From the NCBI GenBank assembly GCA_003427395.1, contig BFEA01000114.1, positions 2,967,655 through 3,031,420 on the forward strand: a DNA stretch of 63,766 nt, in the 5' to 3' direction. This DNA comes from Chara braunii (taxonomy: Eukaryota > Streptophyta > Charophyceae > Charales > Characeae). The notes beneath the pieces were generated by a model that saw only the letters and a list, made by a program, of their open reading frames with translations, searched no databases and was not told the DNA's origin. This document shows positions 12,391 through 23,065 of this stretch, piece after piece. How positions within the stretch are numbered: the stretch's first letter is position 1; every line of letters starts with the position of its first letter. The translations under genes and the position numbers were made by a program.

Positions 12391-14912
12391 CTGTCAGGTG
12401 GAAGAGAGTGAGCGCCACAAAGCACACTACGTCAGCGACTTCACAACGACGACATCAGATGTGCTTATTACACTGCATAAAATGAACTACATCACATGCT
12501 CAGGAGAAAATACAAGTCATAAAAAAAGGCGATGGATGAGAGTACGATTGGGAGTAAGATCCAGCAGCCACATAGAGAAAGCAGTTGCGTACACGTGTGC
12601 TCTTCAAAGATGGTCATCTGATGGAAGCAACTTGCATTCACGACACAAGGAGAAGGGAGGGAAGAGTAAGCAAAGTCAGAACGGGATGAGAGAATCGGAA
12701 TGCAATGCGATCTAAAGATCGCGTCGGAATACTGCAGGCCCCCATGCCCACGGCAGAGATGGTCATCTGATGGTAGTTGGAACTTGTAAAATGCACAGAT
12801 AGACCCACACCATATTTCTGATATCTCCCCTCCACCAGAGGGTGTTGACATCGCAGATGCAAAGCACCGGCGACAGAGAGCTCACTCGCCGGCCTTAGCA
12901 GCAATAAAGCACGTTCAGAGGAAATGCTGTGCCATAGTTGTCCCACTGAAACACTTGTGCGAATTTCTTGCACCAAGCCACCCACCAGTCTCAAGCTGCA
13001 ACGACAAAGATCAAGCACGTTCATAACATCGCGAAGAACAGACGGATAAAGAGATGGGCAGACAAACGAACTGGCAACCTGACAGACTGACAGACTCCTG
13101 ACCTGAAAAACGGCAAGGCGACAAAAGCCGCCTCTCAAGGTGACAGGAACGACGAGCTCCAGAAGAAAAAGCAGAGGAAAAATAATTCGAGATAAGAAAT
13201 ACAAAAGATAGCGCAAACAAACTGCCAGGGAAAGTTGTTGAAGCACCACCAGTCCATGAGCAAGGTGTGTGAGTTAACCCGCCTGCAGTTTAGCGGCTGT
13301 ACAGGTCTGCCTCCCCCAAGTGTTTATTTTTTCCCCTACCTCCGCAAAGTTAAATACATTCATGACCAAAAAAACTGTCGGAAGTTCACATGGCAGAGAA
13401 GTGGATTTGTGGTTTCAAGGCCTTAACCACGTGCCAACGAATTCGAATAAGAAGAGGAGGAAGAAAAGGCCAAAGGACTAAAGGAAGACTACAATGCCAA
13501 GGAAACAACAACAAAGAAGAGGAAGACGATGGGCTTTACTCGTTTCCAAGTGTCGATTGGAAAGCACTTTGGGGAAAACTCATTGAAACAGTATATAACC
13601 CATTGAAAAAAATGACGAAATGATGAAAACGATATGCTCAGCACATTGGCTTGACAAATAGAGAGACAAGTTCAGACAACAGTATTCAAGACTAAAGAAC
13701 TTACCTCGTTCACTATTTTGAATGCCTCTTCCGCACGTGCACTATTGTTCTTATCAGGATGCAGAAGCAGCGCTGTATCAAAAAAAACACAGCAACACAA
13801 GCAAAATTCCAATCAAAGATATATATTATTTATATCATTAGGAGAAAGCTCAAATACTCTCCAGGTCAATCATCCAGGCGTTGTAACAAGCCAACCAAGG
13901 CAAAAAAAAAAGGCCGAATTTTTCAGAGAAATAAACATCCTATGCTAATAACCTCGTTTATGTGCGAATATGTACGTGTACAGATGTTTGTGTAAATTGC
14001 ATGTATGTACATGTACATGTGTGCATTTACGTGTGTAATGCATGTCTGAAAATGAATGTGTGCAGACAAGGATTGTGGCAGTAGATCTTGTGTGTTCAAA
14101 TGAGAGGGTTGCTTCCCCGTATGCTTCGTCACACTGTTAAACATGTGGACAAAACCCAAACATTGCAAAGTTACAAAACCGCCTTCACCGTCGTGTTAAT
14201 GGGGTAGGGCTGGACTTACCGAGCTGCCTGAACTTCTTCTTGATGGTAATATCATCTGCATTTTCTTGGACCTGGACAAGCAGAGACAAAGAAAGCAATC
14301 AGTCTCAACATCATGCGGCAAGGACAAAACAGAACTCGTTTACATTCACTCGACATACGAAGAAGACCAAAGCAAAGGAAAACAGAGTGTAGCGGTGGGA
14401 TAACAAGCCCGACGCAGCGAATCGGAGCAGCTCTGATCAGAAGGTCGGCCGCAAGTTCGACGATGCAAAACTGTGGTTGCAATTTAGATAAATGATGATG
14501 ATAAAGATAATTAGAGGGAAGATAATTATTATGAAGATAATGATGATTATGATTACAATGATAGAAGATATAGCTAGGTAGCCAGACAGTCACATGATTC
14601 TTTTCCTCGTTTTTCTTGGTCGCTGAGACCTACATCCATTTGGAGGAAAGATGCACCTGCTGTCAATTGGGGCAGACAATCTGGCTCCTAGACACTTAAC
14701 TCAAAACCCCTTCCCTCTTCACCCGCTGTTGGGACCACAGTTGGCAGTTGGACCTGCAGTTGATAGGGAGGGCCGCATTTGGGAGTGGGGACCACACTAA
14801 TAGCCGCCTGATATGACCATCGTTCCAGTACCAAATTGACCGGAAGGATATCACACATAGCAATCTGCAATCCTTGGTTTATGAAGGATAAGAAGTGGCT
14901 AGGAGATGAAAA

Positions 14913-14951
<39 letters not shown>

Positions 14952-14952
14952 A

Positions 14953-14997
<45 letters not shown>

Positions 14998-17900
14998 AAG
15001 GTAGGAATGCAGGGGAGGCCAAATTTTGATGAGGCCCCGCCATGACTTATTCCCTAAAGAATAATAAATGCGGACCTGCACTTACTATTGCTTAGAGAGA
15101 AAGCGAATGCAGGCCTCACTAATTGACAGACCTATTATTTATGGTCGTCTCCCACATATCCGATTACGATGACGATAACAATACCGCAGTATAACGTCAC
15201 TGAAAATTATCACCGATTCAAATTTCAGGTTCACAAAAGCACGACGGATGAGATACAGTAATATGTCCGTGAAACTCCACTGAAAGTCTGTCACAGCCCC
15301 TCATTCATCGTCTTCTCCCTATTTGCTTTTAGTTTACCAGGAGAAGACGACAAACGAGCGGCTATCAAAAAATTGTAGCAGCTCTGTTCGACGATGTATG
15401 CAACAACTTCGATAGCCCCCTGCTACAGCTTTCACCACCATGCTTGTGTCAACCTGAAATTTGATCGACGATCAAAACAGTCAGTCACCGCCCCTCGTTT
15501 GTTGTCCTCGTCTCTCTCTCTCTGCCTACGGTTTACCAGGCAGTTCTGTTTGACGATATATGCCATGACTTTGATAGCGCCCTGCTACTGTTTTCTCCGG
15601 TCTGGTTGAGGATCGGCGCCGTCACTGTGCGGCCATGCTGTGCCTCTAGTGCCAGCAGCGTGTCTGGAGTGTATTTTCAGGCTGTGACAGACCTTTCCTT
15701 GTTTCGTGAGTGTTTCGCTGGCTTGTGATAAGGTGTGAACCTGCAGTCTGCAAAGTTTTCCGGCTGGTGTGGGTGAGTGATAGTCTGAGTTGATTTTCGT
15801 CACAGGTACCTTGAGGGCAGGGTTGCTTCCCACCTCAGGGTGTCAGTCATCGGGTGGGCTGTCATTTGATGCTTAACCGCAACCGGAGTTAAGGTGGCTT
15901 ATCACTTTCGGTATCGCTGGCTAGGGGACCCCGCAGACTGTAGAGGGTTCGGTGAAACTGCAACAAAACAGTATGTCACAGCACCTCGTTTGTTGTCCTG
16001 TTCTCCCTTTCGGCCTACCGTTTCCTGGGGACACTTCTGTTCGACGGTCTAGAGAGAGCGAGGGAGACAGAGAGTTTTCCATCTGGTGTGGGTGAGTGAT
16101 AGTCTGTTTTGATTTTTTTGTCACAGGTACCTTGAGGGCAGTGGTTGGTGGTCCCCACCACCTAAGGGGGGTACCAGTTGTCGGGCAGTCGTTGATGCTT
16201 AACCACAACCCGGGTTAAGGTGGATTATCACTTACAGTGTAAACAGTTAGGGGATTCTGCAGTCTGTCGAGGGTTCAGCCTCCTGACGAGTCGGTGAAAC
16301 TCCGACGAAACAGTTTGTCACAGCCCCTAGTTTGTTCTCCTCTTCTCCCTCCCTCTCTGCCTACGGTTTACCGGGCAGTTCTGTTTGTATATATATCGTC
16401 ACAAACAGAACTGCCCGGTAAACCGTAGGCAGAGAGAGAGAAGAGGACAACAAACGAGGGGCTATATATATAATATATATCGTCAAATAGAGCTGCCCCG
16501 TAAACCGTAGGCAGAGAGGGAGAAGAGGACAACAACGTGACAAACTGTTTCCTCGGAGTTTCGCCGACTCATCAGGAGGCTGAACCCTCAACATTGCTTT
16601 CGATGTCTTCCTAAAACGGAAAGAAAGCCGTGCCGCTCCCTCGGTACAGCTCGGAGATAAATCAAACTGCCATCGAATTCATTATACTTACCAGTAGCCT
16701 TCGGATTCATCATACTTCGAATTCTGATAAAAATAGCTTTTTTAGGGAAAAGTCACGCTACAAATATCTTAGATTCGTTTCTTCAGAACTGCTGAGCAAC
16801 GTAGGATCGAGCGGCCATAGCACTTCAAATTTATTTAATGCTGTTTTAAAGGAGGTAGGCCCTAACATTATTGTACGCATACATTTCCACAAAGGTTCAA
16901 GCTCGTTCTACATGTGTATCCTGTTCAGTCACATGGTCTGGGTGACCCTACGCCTACTCTTCTTCCGAGTGTGGGGGGAGGGAGGGGGAGGGGGGGAGGT
17001 AAGGAGCATCTATAAGACCTCTTTGCTGTGAAAACCGCTATCCGTTGTCTCGCAGCTTTTTCTAGCCTGCCCAAATTCGATATTTACACTCGTCACGAAA
17101 CAAAAAGGGTCGGAGTAGAAGTAAATAGGATAGGGGAGGGTAGGAGTGGAAGTAGGAGTAAATAGGATAGGGGAGGGAAGGGGAGGATAGGCGTAGAGTA
17201 GGAGTATGAGTGGGTAGGTAGGGAGGAAGACCAGGGAACTCGGCCAAACAGGAGAGGGAAAGAAGAGTGCTATGAGAAACATGCTCACTCGGTTGCCAAG
17301 GCTGCAGGTAGGAGGCCAGAAGCGAGTGCCAGCAGGCACGAGCTTGGTTCCGCTGGGCGCTGCAACGCTTCCCCAAAACACAATGTGCCTTTCCGGTCCG
17401 CTGGGGGCATGATAGGGGCGCGTTGAGTTCGGGGGAACACGGTAGTCGGCCCCGTGGCCAAAATGGGCCGCGGTAGCACAGTCCGATCAAGGAAACGGTC
17501 ACGGTAGTACGGTCACGGTAGTACGGTCACGGTAGTAGGCCCCGTGTCCAAAATGGGCCGCGTGGCCAAAATGGGCCGCGTGGCCAAAATGGGCCGCGGT
17601 AGCAGAGTCCGATCAAGGAAAAGGTCACTTCCCCTAGTGGGCTGAAGCCGGGTCTTTTTTGTGAAGAAGAAAAGAAAAAATCAGACGATCAAGGAAAAGG
17701 AAGGATAAATGAAGGATGGCTGACGGGGACGTCAGCATTGAATTTTTTTTTTATTTATTGGAGTTGAATTGAGTTGCAGTTAGATTTGAAGGTGACCTGT
17801 CCCTTGACAAGATCCCAATGCCTGACCCTAAACTGGGTAATGGTCCCAGTATTTTTCCTCCGGGTTGTTTCCCGAGGTTTTCCCCCAGACTCTTATTTTC

Positions 17901-20900
17901 CTCCGAGTTGCAGTTCAATGTTCGGTAATATGGACCATTTCTCGATTTATGCGTGTCATCCTTCCGCAGGGGCCATGCTAATCTTCTTTGTATCGTTCCA
18001 ATTTTAACGGATGTCCCGAAGGACATGTTCGGTAATATGACGCCCTAAGGGCCCCTTCTTTTGTGTTAAAAAAATATACTACAGTAACAAAAAATAAAGG
18101 GAAAGTGACTGAAATTGTTACTGTAATAAAAAAAGTATAGCGACACTGAGTGATGCTCCAGGTCTTCGTTCCGGTTCCTTGACGAAAAAAGCGGAAAAAA
18201 TGTGACCATCGAACAGTCCGGGCCTAGGTAATTCAGAGTTATTTTACTAGTATGATTTCTTTTAATCCGGATTCGAACTCAGGCCGGCTTATCAAAAGTC
18301 ACAAGGGCGTACCACTCAAACATCATGGGCCTGAATCGTGAACAGAAAAGAGCTTTGGGAAAAGAAATTAAAAAAAAACAGCGCGACTTGGTAGCCGACT
18401 CCAGGAGCAAAGAGGAATCTGGATGGGTTGTAAGAAGAGATGCAGAAAGCAGATCAATCGCGATTATCCGCACCTCTCCACAAACACGTCCAGATTCGGC
18501 CGTCCAATCCAGATTTGCTAGTTGGACTGCGCCCAGGTACATTCGGAATTATTTCACATATCTGATCTGATTGCATCAGAACTCGAACTGATTAATCAAC
18601 CGTCTATGTACAATTCACTAAATTCCCAGTAGCACCGTTGAGTTCAGCTATAATGAATTGGAATTTAAAATTACGAAAAAATACATTTTTTAAGCTCTTG
18701 TTATCAGGGGCTAAGTCCCAGTAGCACCGTTGAGTTCAGCTTCAATGGCGCCACACACTTTTGGGGGGAAACAATAACGGAACAAATAATCAAAAGTTCG
18801 ACACAAATGCATTTCTTCAAAATCTTCTCTATGCATTTATTAAATTTTATTTATTAAAAAACACAAATTGGAAACTGGCACAAATCTCCGAGGCCATCGA
18901 CGGTGAAACACGCCATGTATACCTTACACTGTGGACTCCACCTCGCCATTCTGGCAATTGAATGTGGACAGAATTCAGCGAGAGTTGCATCCAGGGCCCC
19001 AAAGGAACGCCAACCACACCACCAGGATGTAACAGACTGAGGTCAGGGCACCTCCCCATTGTGTTGTTTCGCTTCCATCGTCGAGATATCAACGCGTGGT
19101 CGAGATAGCTCGGTCTGTATGTACTTTGGGATAGTACATCAGCGACCGAGCTATCTCACGCGTGGTCGAGATACCAACAATCCCCTAATGCGACCGGCGG
19201 AGTGGCACTTAGCCTGAGGGAAACACAAGTTTTAAAATCTTTGTTTAGCACGTCAATAAATAAATAAGGCCCCATTGTTGACCCTCGCTCCACCCCCCCC
19301 CCCCAAAAAAAAAAAAAAAAAAAAAAAAAAAACAAGGCAAATGCACCTTTCCATCTTCTAACATACACTGGCCATTTATGCATTTGGAGAGTACCTGGGC
19401 GAGGCCCATTGCTCAGCTATTGAAGTGGTAACCCCGGGCTTGGTCCCACCTACCCAGATCCCGCCCCATTTCTTCTGACAATTAATTACGCAAATCTTTT
19501 TTTTTTTTTTTTAAATTACACTAATCTATGGCTAAGAAATAACAATTTTCTGCCAAGTGAGACCGTGCCCCCGAGCGTCAAGACTTGCCCACCCCAAAAA
19601 CAAAAAAAAAAAGAACAGCCCTGTCCCAACACCATCCCCGCACGAGAGCCAGGGTACATGGTCCCACGCTGGGACCAGGTGCCATCGTACATGGTCCCAC
19701 GTTTTCGGAATTCAAAAAAACGTGGTCCCACGTCTTTCAAAGTTGCAAAGGTATATATGCATGAGACGCAGAGAAGCGCAAAGATGACGGGACCAGGTAC
19801 CATAGTACCAAGATGGGACCAGGTACTATAGTACCACGATGGGTCCAAGTAAACGCCAGCTTCCGTACTTCAAAAAACGAAGAGGTTAAAAATAAGAGCA
19901 AATCCGACGTTAAAGAAGAAGAAAACCTCCACAATCCCCAAGCTCCACAATCCACCTCAACAATCCCACGTCAAAATCAGTTCTTCTTCGACGTCGTGGT
20001 CGCTTTTCGCCGACAAGCCTTCTCTCATTTTGGCAAAACACACACAAAAAAAAGTGAATATCAATTACCAGCAGCAGCACCGGAGCGCAAAGACGTTAAC
20101 GAGGTGGAAATTGAAAAATAAAAAATAAAGAATAAAAAAATAAAACACACAACGAAAAGAAGAGACGACCACGGCAACGAAACGGAATCTTCGTCGTTGA
20201 CGTCAACGGCGCTGATCGTTACCGTCGACGTCACCATGCTCTTGACGTCAACACGCAATCGTCGTCGTTGACGTCCACACACGTAATCGCCGACTTTGAC
20301 GTTAGCGTCGACATCACTGAAGTCATTAACGCTTTGGATGCAACGACTTCGGCGGGGGGCAGAACGGGGGGCCGAGCGGAAGGGCAGAACGGGGGGGCGA
20401 GCGGAAGGGCGAGCGGAAGGGCGAGCGGAAGGGCGAGCGGAAGGGCGAGCGGAAGGGCGAGGGCAGGGGGGAGAAACAACTGTTAATTTGCATAGGCGAA
20501 TCGTTCGACTATGTTTGTGAACGAGAAGGGAAGACACAGAGAGAGAGAGAGGCACTTACGAATCAATGGTCTGCAGCATGGGGAACACGGCGAAGTGGTT
20601 GAAAGAAGACAGGGCCGAGGGAATTCTAAGAAGATGAAAAAGCGCAACAAAGGAGGAGTATGTATGGGATTAGGCACGGAAACCGGCAGAAAAGAAAGCC
20701 AAGGAAGAGAGAGATCGACCAGAAAGAAGACAGTCAGTGACAATAACGATGGCAGACGAACGAAGAGGAAGGAAGAGATAGAGAGAGAGAGAACGAGAGA
20801 GAACAAGAAACAGGGAGATCGGTATAACATAGGGAGGGAGAGGTTAAGGCACAGGACAGAATAGAAAAAGAGGGAAAAGGGAGAAGCCACAAGGGGGGGA

Positions 20901-22159
20901 GCGCAAAAGTCATGTACGCCACGCTGGTAATGACAACCATGGCCATTGACGATACAAGTAAAATCCCCGAAAATTTCGCGAAATTTAAAAAAACGAAAGT
21001 GGGAAAAAGCAAAGAAACAGAAAAACAGGACAGGCTGCACAGCCCAAGCCCCATTGAAATGAAGAATGCCATTCAGAGAACATGAAGGAGTTATTAAGCG
21101 AGAGGAAGAGAAATGTTAATCCAACGGCGACTGGAGGTCAAAGAGAAGGAAGGTCCCCTTTCCAAAAGTAACCCGACGGAAAGAGCGAGAGGGAGGGCAC
21201 AGGGAGACGACCAGAGGGAGAGAGAGAGAAAAAAGCAGGACGTAGAAGCGGACAGACAAATGGAACAAAGTGAATCAAGCAGAGGGTCGGGGACAGGGAC
21301 AAAAAAATGAAAAGGAGATTGACTATGACGGATGTATCTTTCCACATTATGGCGGAAAGATACATTCTCCATACACTTGGTGAGTAGTGCAACGAGGGCC
21401 AAAGAGACAGAGACAGGGTGAGAGGAGATTGACTATGACGGATGTATCTTTCCACATTATGGCGGAAAGATACGTTCTCCATACATTTGGTGAGTAGTGC
21501 AACGAGGGCCAAAGAGACAGAGACAGGGTGAGAGAGGACAAAGGGGAGAGGTGGGAGCAGAGAAGAGAGAACGATGCAAACGACAGAGAAGAGGGAGAAG
21601 AGGGAGAAGATAGAGAAGAGATAGAAGATAGAGAAGAGAGAAGAAAGAGAAGAGAGAGAAAAGCAGGAGGAACAGACAGGGCGAGAGGACAGGGGGAAGA
21701 GGTGGGAATGTGGAAGGGAGAGCAATGCAAGGCATTGATTTGGGACGGGGAGGATGGGGGGAGAATATGGTAACAAGGGGTAGAAGATAGAATGGGCAGA
21801 AAGAAGAGCAGGAGGAATAGGAGGAAGAAGAGGTGGGTGGAGTATGAGGGACATGACATAGAGAGAGCATTACATACCTGAAGGACATGATACCAGTCTG
21901 TGAACTTAGGACCGGTGGTCTTCGGCCTACACTGACATCGAAGATTCGGATGACCGGTGACCGGTCTCGTCTTGGCCGCCAAGCACACCTGGGCTACAGC
22001 ACTGATTTCCGCGTATCCCTTCATACCAGGGAAAACACGCTCCATCTTCTGAAGCAATCCGACTGCCATATCCAGCTGTCCACTCTTCACCATCGTCTCC
22101 ACCTCGGCCATAGCCAACGACGCAGCCTCCTCATCCCATGCCGCCCCATCCTCTCCCAT
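9667..22159 (-). CDS. J-domain (DnaJ/Hsp40-like) protein, four exons
   Basis: Minus-strand gene with exons 22159-21878, 14271-14220, 13772-13705 and 12390-9667, joined by GT-AG introns of 7,606, 447 and 1,314 nt. The spliced length is 3,126 nt, or 1,041 aa. Residues 10-65 match the helical N-terminal segment of plant-type J proteins (ends [12 protein letters not shown]). The J domain spans about 88-149: DWYHVLQV, then [13 protein letters not shown], the HPD motif at 116-118 in LLLHPDKN, then [23 protein letters not shown] is what stimulates Hsp70 ATPase, so an Hsp70 co-chaperone role in cytosol or nucleus is expected. Residues 261-326 form a charged coiled coil. The rest is low-complexity and carries four SRRxS sites. 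I see neither the cysteine motif nor the large C-terminal domain (DUF3444) of some plant relatives. The ATG at 22159 was chosen as the first in-frame ATG; the open frame extends seven codons upstream without another. UTRs are not defined. Confidence 0.87.
12612..12790. repeat. Short direct repeat in intron 3
   Basis: GATGGTCATCTGATGG occurs at about 12609 and 12759, with related flanks. Nothing else notable in this intron. Confidence 0.6.
13705..13772 (-). CDS. J-domain gene, exon 3 (68 nt)
   Basis: Acceptor ATACAG|CGCTGC and donor GAG|GTAAGT (phase 0). It encodes [18 protein letters not shown] and KIVNE, including the catalytic HPD loop and the start of helix III. Confidence 0.88.
14220..14271 (-). 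CDS. J-domain gene, exon 2 (52 nt)
   Basis: Acceptor TCCAG|GTCCAA and donor CTCG|GTAAGT (phase 1). It encodes [17 protein letters not shown], which is J-domain helix II. It is too short to show up as an open frame and was found by splicing logic. Confidence 0.85.
14908..15000. repeat. (GA)n microsatellite in intron 1
   Basis: About 90 bp of GA repeats with interspersed AAAGA interruptions. Confidence 0.95.
15280..16560. repeat. Clustered dispersed repeat, several copies
   Basis: A module GTCACAGCCCCTCGTTTGTT..CCTACGGTTTACC..CAGTTCTGTTTGACGATA appears near 15290, 15480, 15975 and 16315 on the plus strand and near 16400 and 16480 inverted. A second module (GGTACCTTGAGGGCA then TTAACCNCAACC, GGTTAAGGTGG) is tandemly duplicated with a period of about 323 bp (15764 and 16087). 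No coding frame. It probably represents nested copies of one short element. Confidence 0.75.
16353..16436. repeat. Perfect 36-bp inverted repeat
   Basis: Left arm 16353-16388 and right arm 16401-16436 are exact reverse complements separated by 12 nt (a TATATA-like spacer ending CGTC). The arms include CCTACGGTTTACCGGGCAG. A third, diverged inverted arm follows at about 16490-16525. Confidence 0.95.
17414..17600. repeat. Compound minisatellite (14-bp and 18-bp units)
   Basis: GGTCACGGTAGTAC is repeated at 17497, 17511 and 17525. GTGGCCAAAATGGGCCGC is repeated at about 17454 and then three times in tandem at 17543-17597; each unit can fold on GGCC/GGCC. The block starts with 17414-17445, which resembles the terminal arm of the MITE-like element at 28,196-28,306. 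Confidence 0.85.
17918..18039. mobile_element. Target-site duplication flanking the U6 copy
   Basis: ATGTTCGGTAATATG is present at 17918-17932 and 18025-18039, exactly bordering the U6-like body. This is the hallmark of target-primed reverse transcription. Confidence 0.9.
17933..18024 (-). pseudogene. U6 snRNA retropseudogene
   Basis: The minus strand reads GTCCTTCGGGACATCC, then GTTAAAATTGGAACGATAC, AGAAGATTAGCATGGCCCC and GACACGCATAAATCGAGAAA, which is nearly the whole U6 snRNA (about 92 nt). U6 is the catalytic-core snRNA of the spliceosome and normally ends in a T run that terminates Pol III. Here the match stops at GGTC and no T run follows. A perfect 15-bp direct repeat (ATGTTCGGTAATATG) directly abuts both sides, indicating insertion by a LINE-type mechanism. 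It lies inside intron 1 of the J-domain gene, on the same strand. It is probably not transcribed, but the body is intact enough that this needs RNA data. Confidence 0.9.
18265..18331 (-). repeat. tRNA-derived repeat head
   Basis: Minus strand: an A-box-like GTTTGAGTGGTACGCC and a B-box GAGTTCGAATCC (plus-strand 18269-18280) with tRNA-like spacing. No convincing acceptor stem, so this is a SINE head or tRNA pseudogene rather than a tRNA gene. Confidence 0.55.
18627..18743. repeat. 26-bp direct repeat
   Basis: TCCCAGTAGCACCGTTGAGT and its continuation TCAGCT occur at about 18627 and 18717, identical and 90 bp apart. Confidence 0.8.
19102..19157. repeat. 14-bp inverted repeat inside direct repeats
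   Basis: GAGATAGCTCGGTC (19102-19115) pairs perfectly with GACCGAGCTATCTC (19144-19157), and the spacer contains a further TGTACT/AGTACA pairing. ACGCGTGGTCGAGATA flanks the hairpin on both sides as a direct repeat, which could be a target duplication of a tiny fold-back element. Confidence 0.85.
19640..19860. repeat. GGGACCAGGTA/TGGTCCCA repeat cluster
   Basis: TGGTCCCACG and its near reverse complement GGGACCAGGTAC alternate at least eight times, giving several possible hairpins. A poly-A run lies upstream at about 19305-19332. Confidence 0.75.
20191..20310. promoter_or_regulatory. Cluster of TGACGTCA-like sites
   Basis: The palindrome TTGACGTCAA occurs at 20197-20206 and 20242-20251, with GTCGACGTCACC, GTTGACGTCCAC and TTTGACGTTAG nearby. 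TGACGTCA is the classical binding core of bZIP factors. The sites lie in intron 1, about 1.9 kb from the start codon. They also look like a decayed tandem repeat, so regulatory function is only inferred. Confidence 0.35.
20397..20462. repeat. 12-bp minisatellite
   Basis: GCGAGCGGAAGG is repeated about 5.5 times without change, preceded by two diverged copies. Overlapping ARPS or EGRA frames are artefacts. Confidence 0.95.
21317..21533. repeat. 110-bp tandem duplication with 12-bp hairpin
   Basis: Copies start GATTGACTATGACGG at 21317 and 21427. Each holds ATGTATCTTTCC paired with GGAAAGATACAT around a 10-nt loop (perfect in copy 1; one mismatch in copy 2). A related hairpin lies at 53,946-53,983. 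The location is intron 1, about 350 bp from exon 1. Confidence 0.9.
21878..22159 (-). CDS. J-domain gene, exon 1
   Basis: This exon encodes residues 1-94, from [15 protein letters not shown] to DWYHVLQ, and ends at donor CAG|GTATGT (phase 0). It holds the N-terminal helical segment and the start of J-domain helix I. A GTG seven codons upstream also keeps the frame open, but a eukaryotic start should be the ATG at 22159. Confidence 0.85.
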
Positions 22160-22188
22160 CTCTCCTCTCTGCCTCTTCACCAGTTACG

Positions 22189-22189
<1 letters not shown>

Positions 22190-22262
<73 letters not shown>

Positions 22263-22305
22263 CTACCTACCTACCTACCTACCTACCTACCTACCTACCT
22301 ACTTA
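22190..22305. repeat. (GA)n and (TACC)n microsatellites at the gene 5' end
   Basis: On the coding (minus) strand, GA repeats run to about 30 bp upstream of the start codon, preceded by GTAG repeats. GA-rich tracts are common in plant 5' UTRs, so this may be leader sequence, but no transcription start can be assigned. Confidence 0.9.
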
Positions 22306-22486
22306 TCTATCTCTCTATCTCTCTCTGTGTGGCTGGCTGGCTGTTATGACTCCTCTTCGCGGCAAACTGGCGTACACATGCCAGGGCAACGGGCGCGTTC
22401 AATCAAACGTTGAATCTGCTTCCTAAACGTGAATTGATCGATTCCGTTGAAGTCCATCCAGGTTCCGTTAAAATGCGAATCCGTTA

Positions 22487-22560
22487 GGTTTGAACTCGTT
22501 ACCTCTGAGTCGGTTGGCTTTCATAGTGGTACGACTTTGATTGCTAGTAAGAGCTCAGTA
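22487..22560 (-). repeat. tRNA-derived repeat head
   Basis: The minus strand has a B-box-like GAGTTCAAACCTAA with an upstream A-box-like stretch at tRNA distance. Probably a SINE remnant upstream of the J-domain gene. Confidence 0.45.
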
Positions 22561-23021
22561 GAGAGAGAGAGAGAAGGACAAAAAAAAAAAGTAGACAGAG
22601 AGAAAGAGGAAGAGATTCGTGGAAATGCGCTGGAGACCCCAGAGACGGGATGAGAAAAACAAAATTACAGTAAGTTCCCGGTGAGCACCAAAATCAAACT
22701 TGAGAAAACAATAAATAGAAGAAGCGACCGACGGCGTACTTACATGCAAACGGGAGGAGAAAGAAAAACACAGAGCACATAAATATTACACAACCGGTCG
22801 ACGAACAGGAGAAAGTAAAAAGGAAATCTTCCACAGATCAAAACCAATCTGGACTCGGGATGCCGGCGATGGTCGAGTAACATATTAAGAACGCCGCATC
22901 AACACAGCTGGTTGAAGCCAATGGAAAGTAACACCATTACCGCCATAACCCCGGTCATTGCAGAAGAAACGGACAAAACAGGTCGTTACGGTCTCTCCCG
23001 CTGGGTCTTCCACACCCTCTC

Positions 23022-23025
<4 letters not shown>

Positions 23026-23065
<40 letters not shown>

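Noticed and set aside
21138-21854. 238-codon minus-strand frame rich in Leu/Ser/Pro
   Set aside because: Purine-rich intron DNA read antisense; it contains the 110-bp tandem duplication and no motif, and exon 1 ends at a good donor before it.
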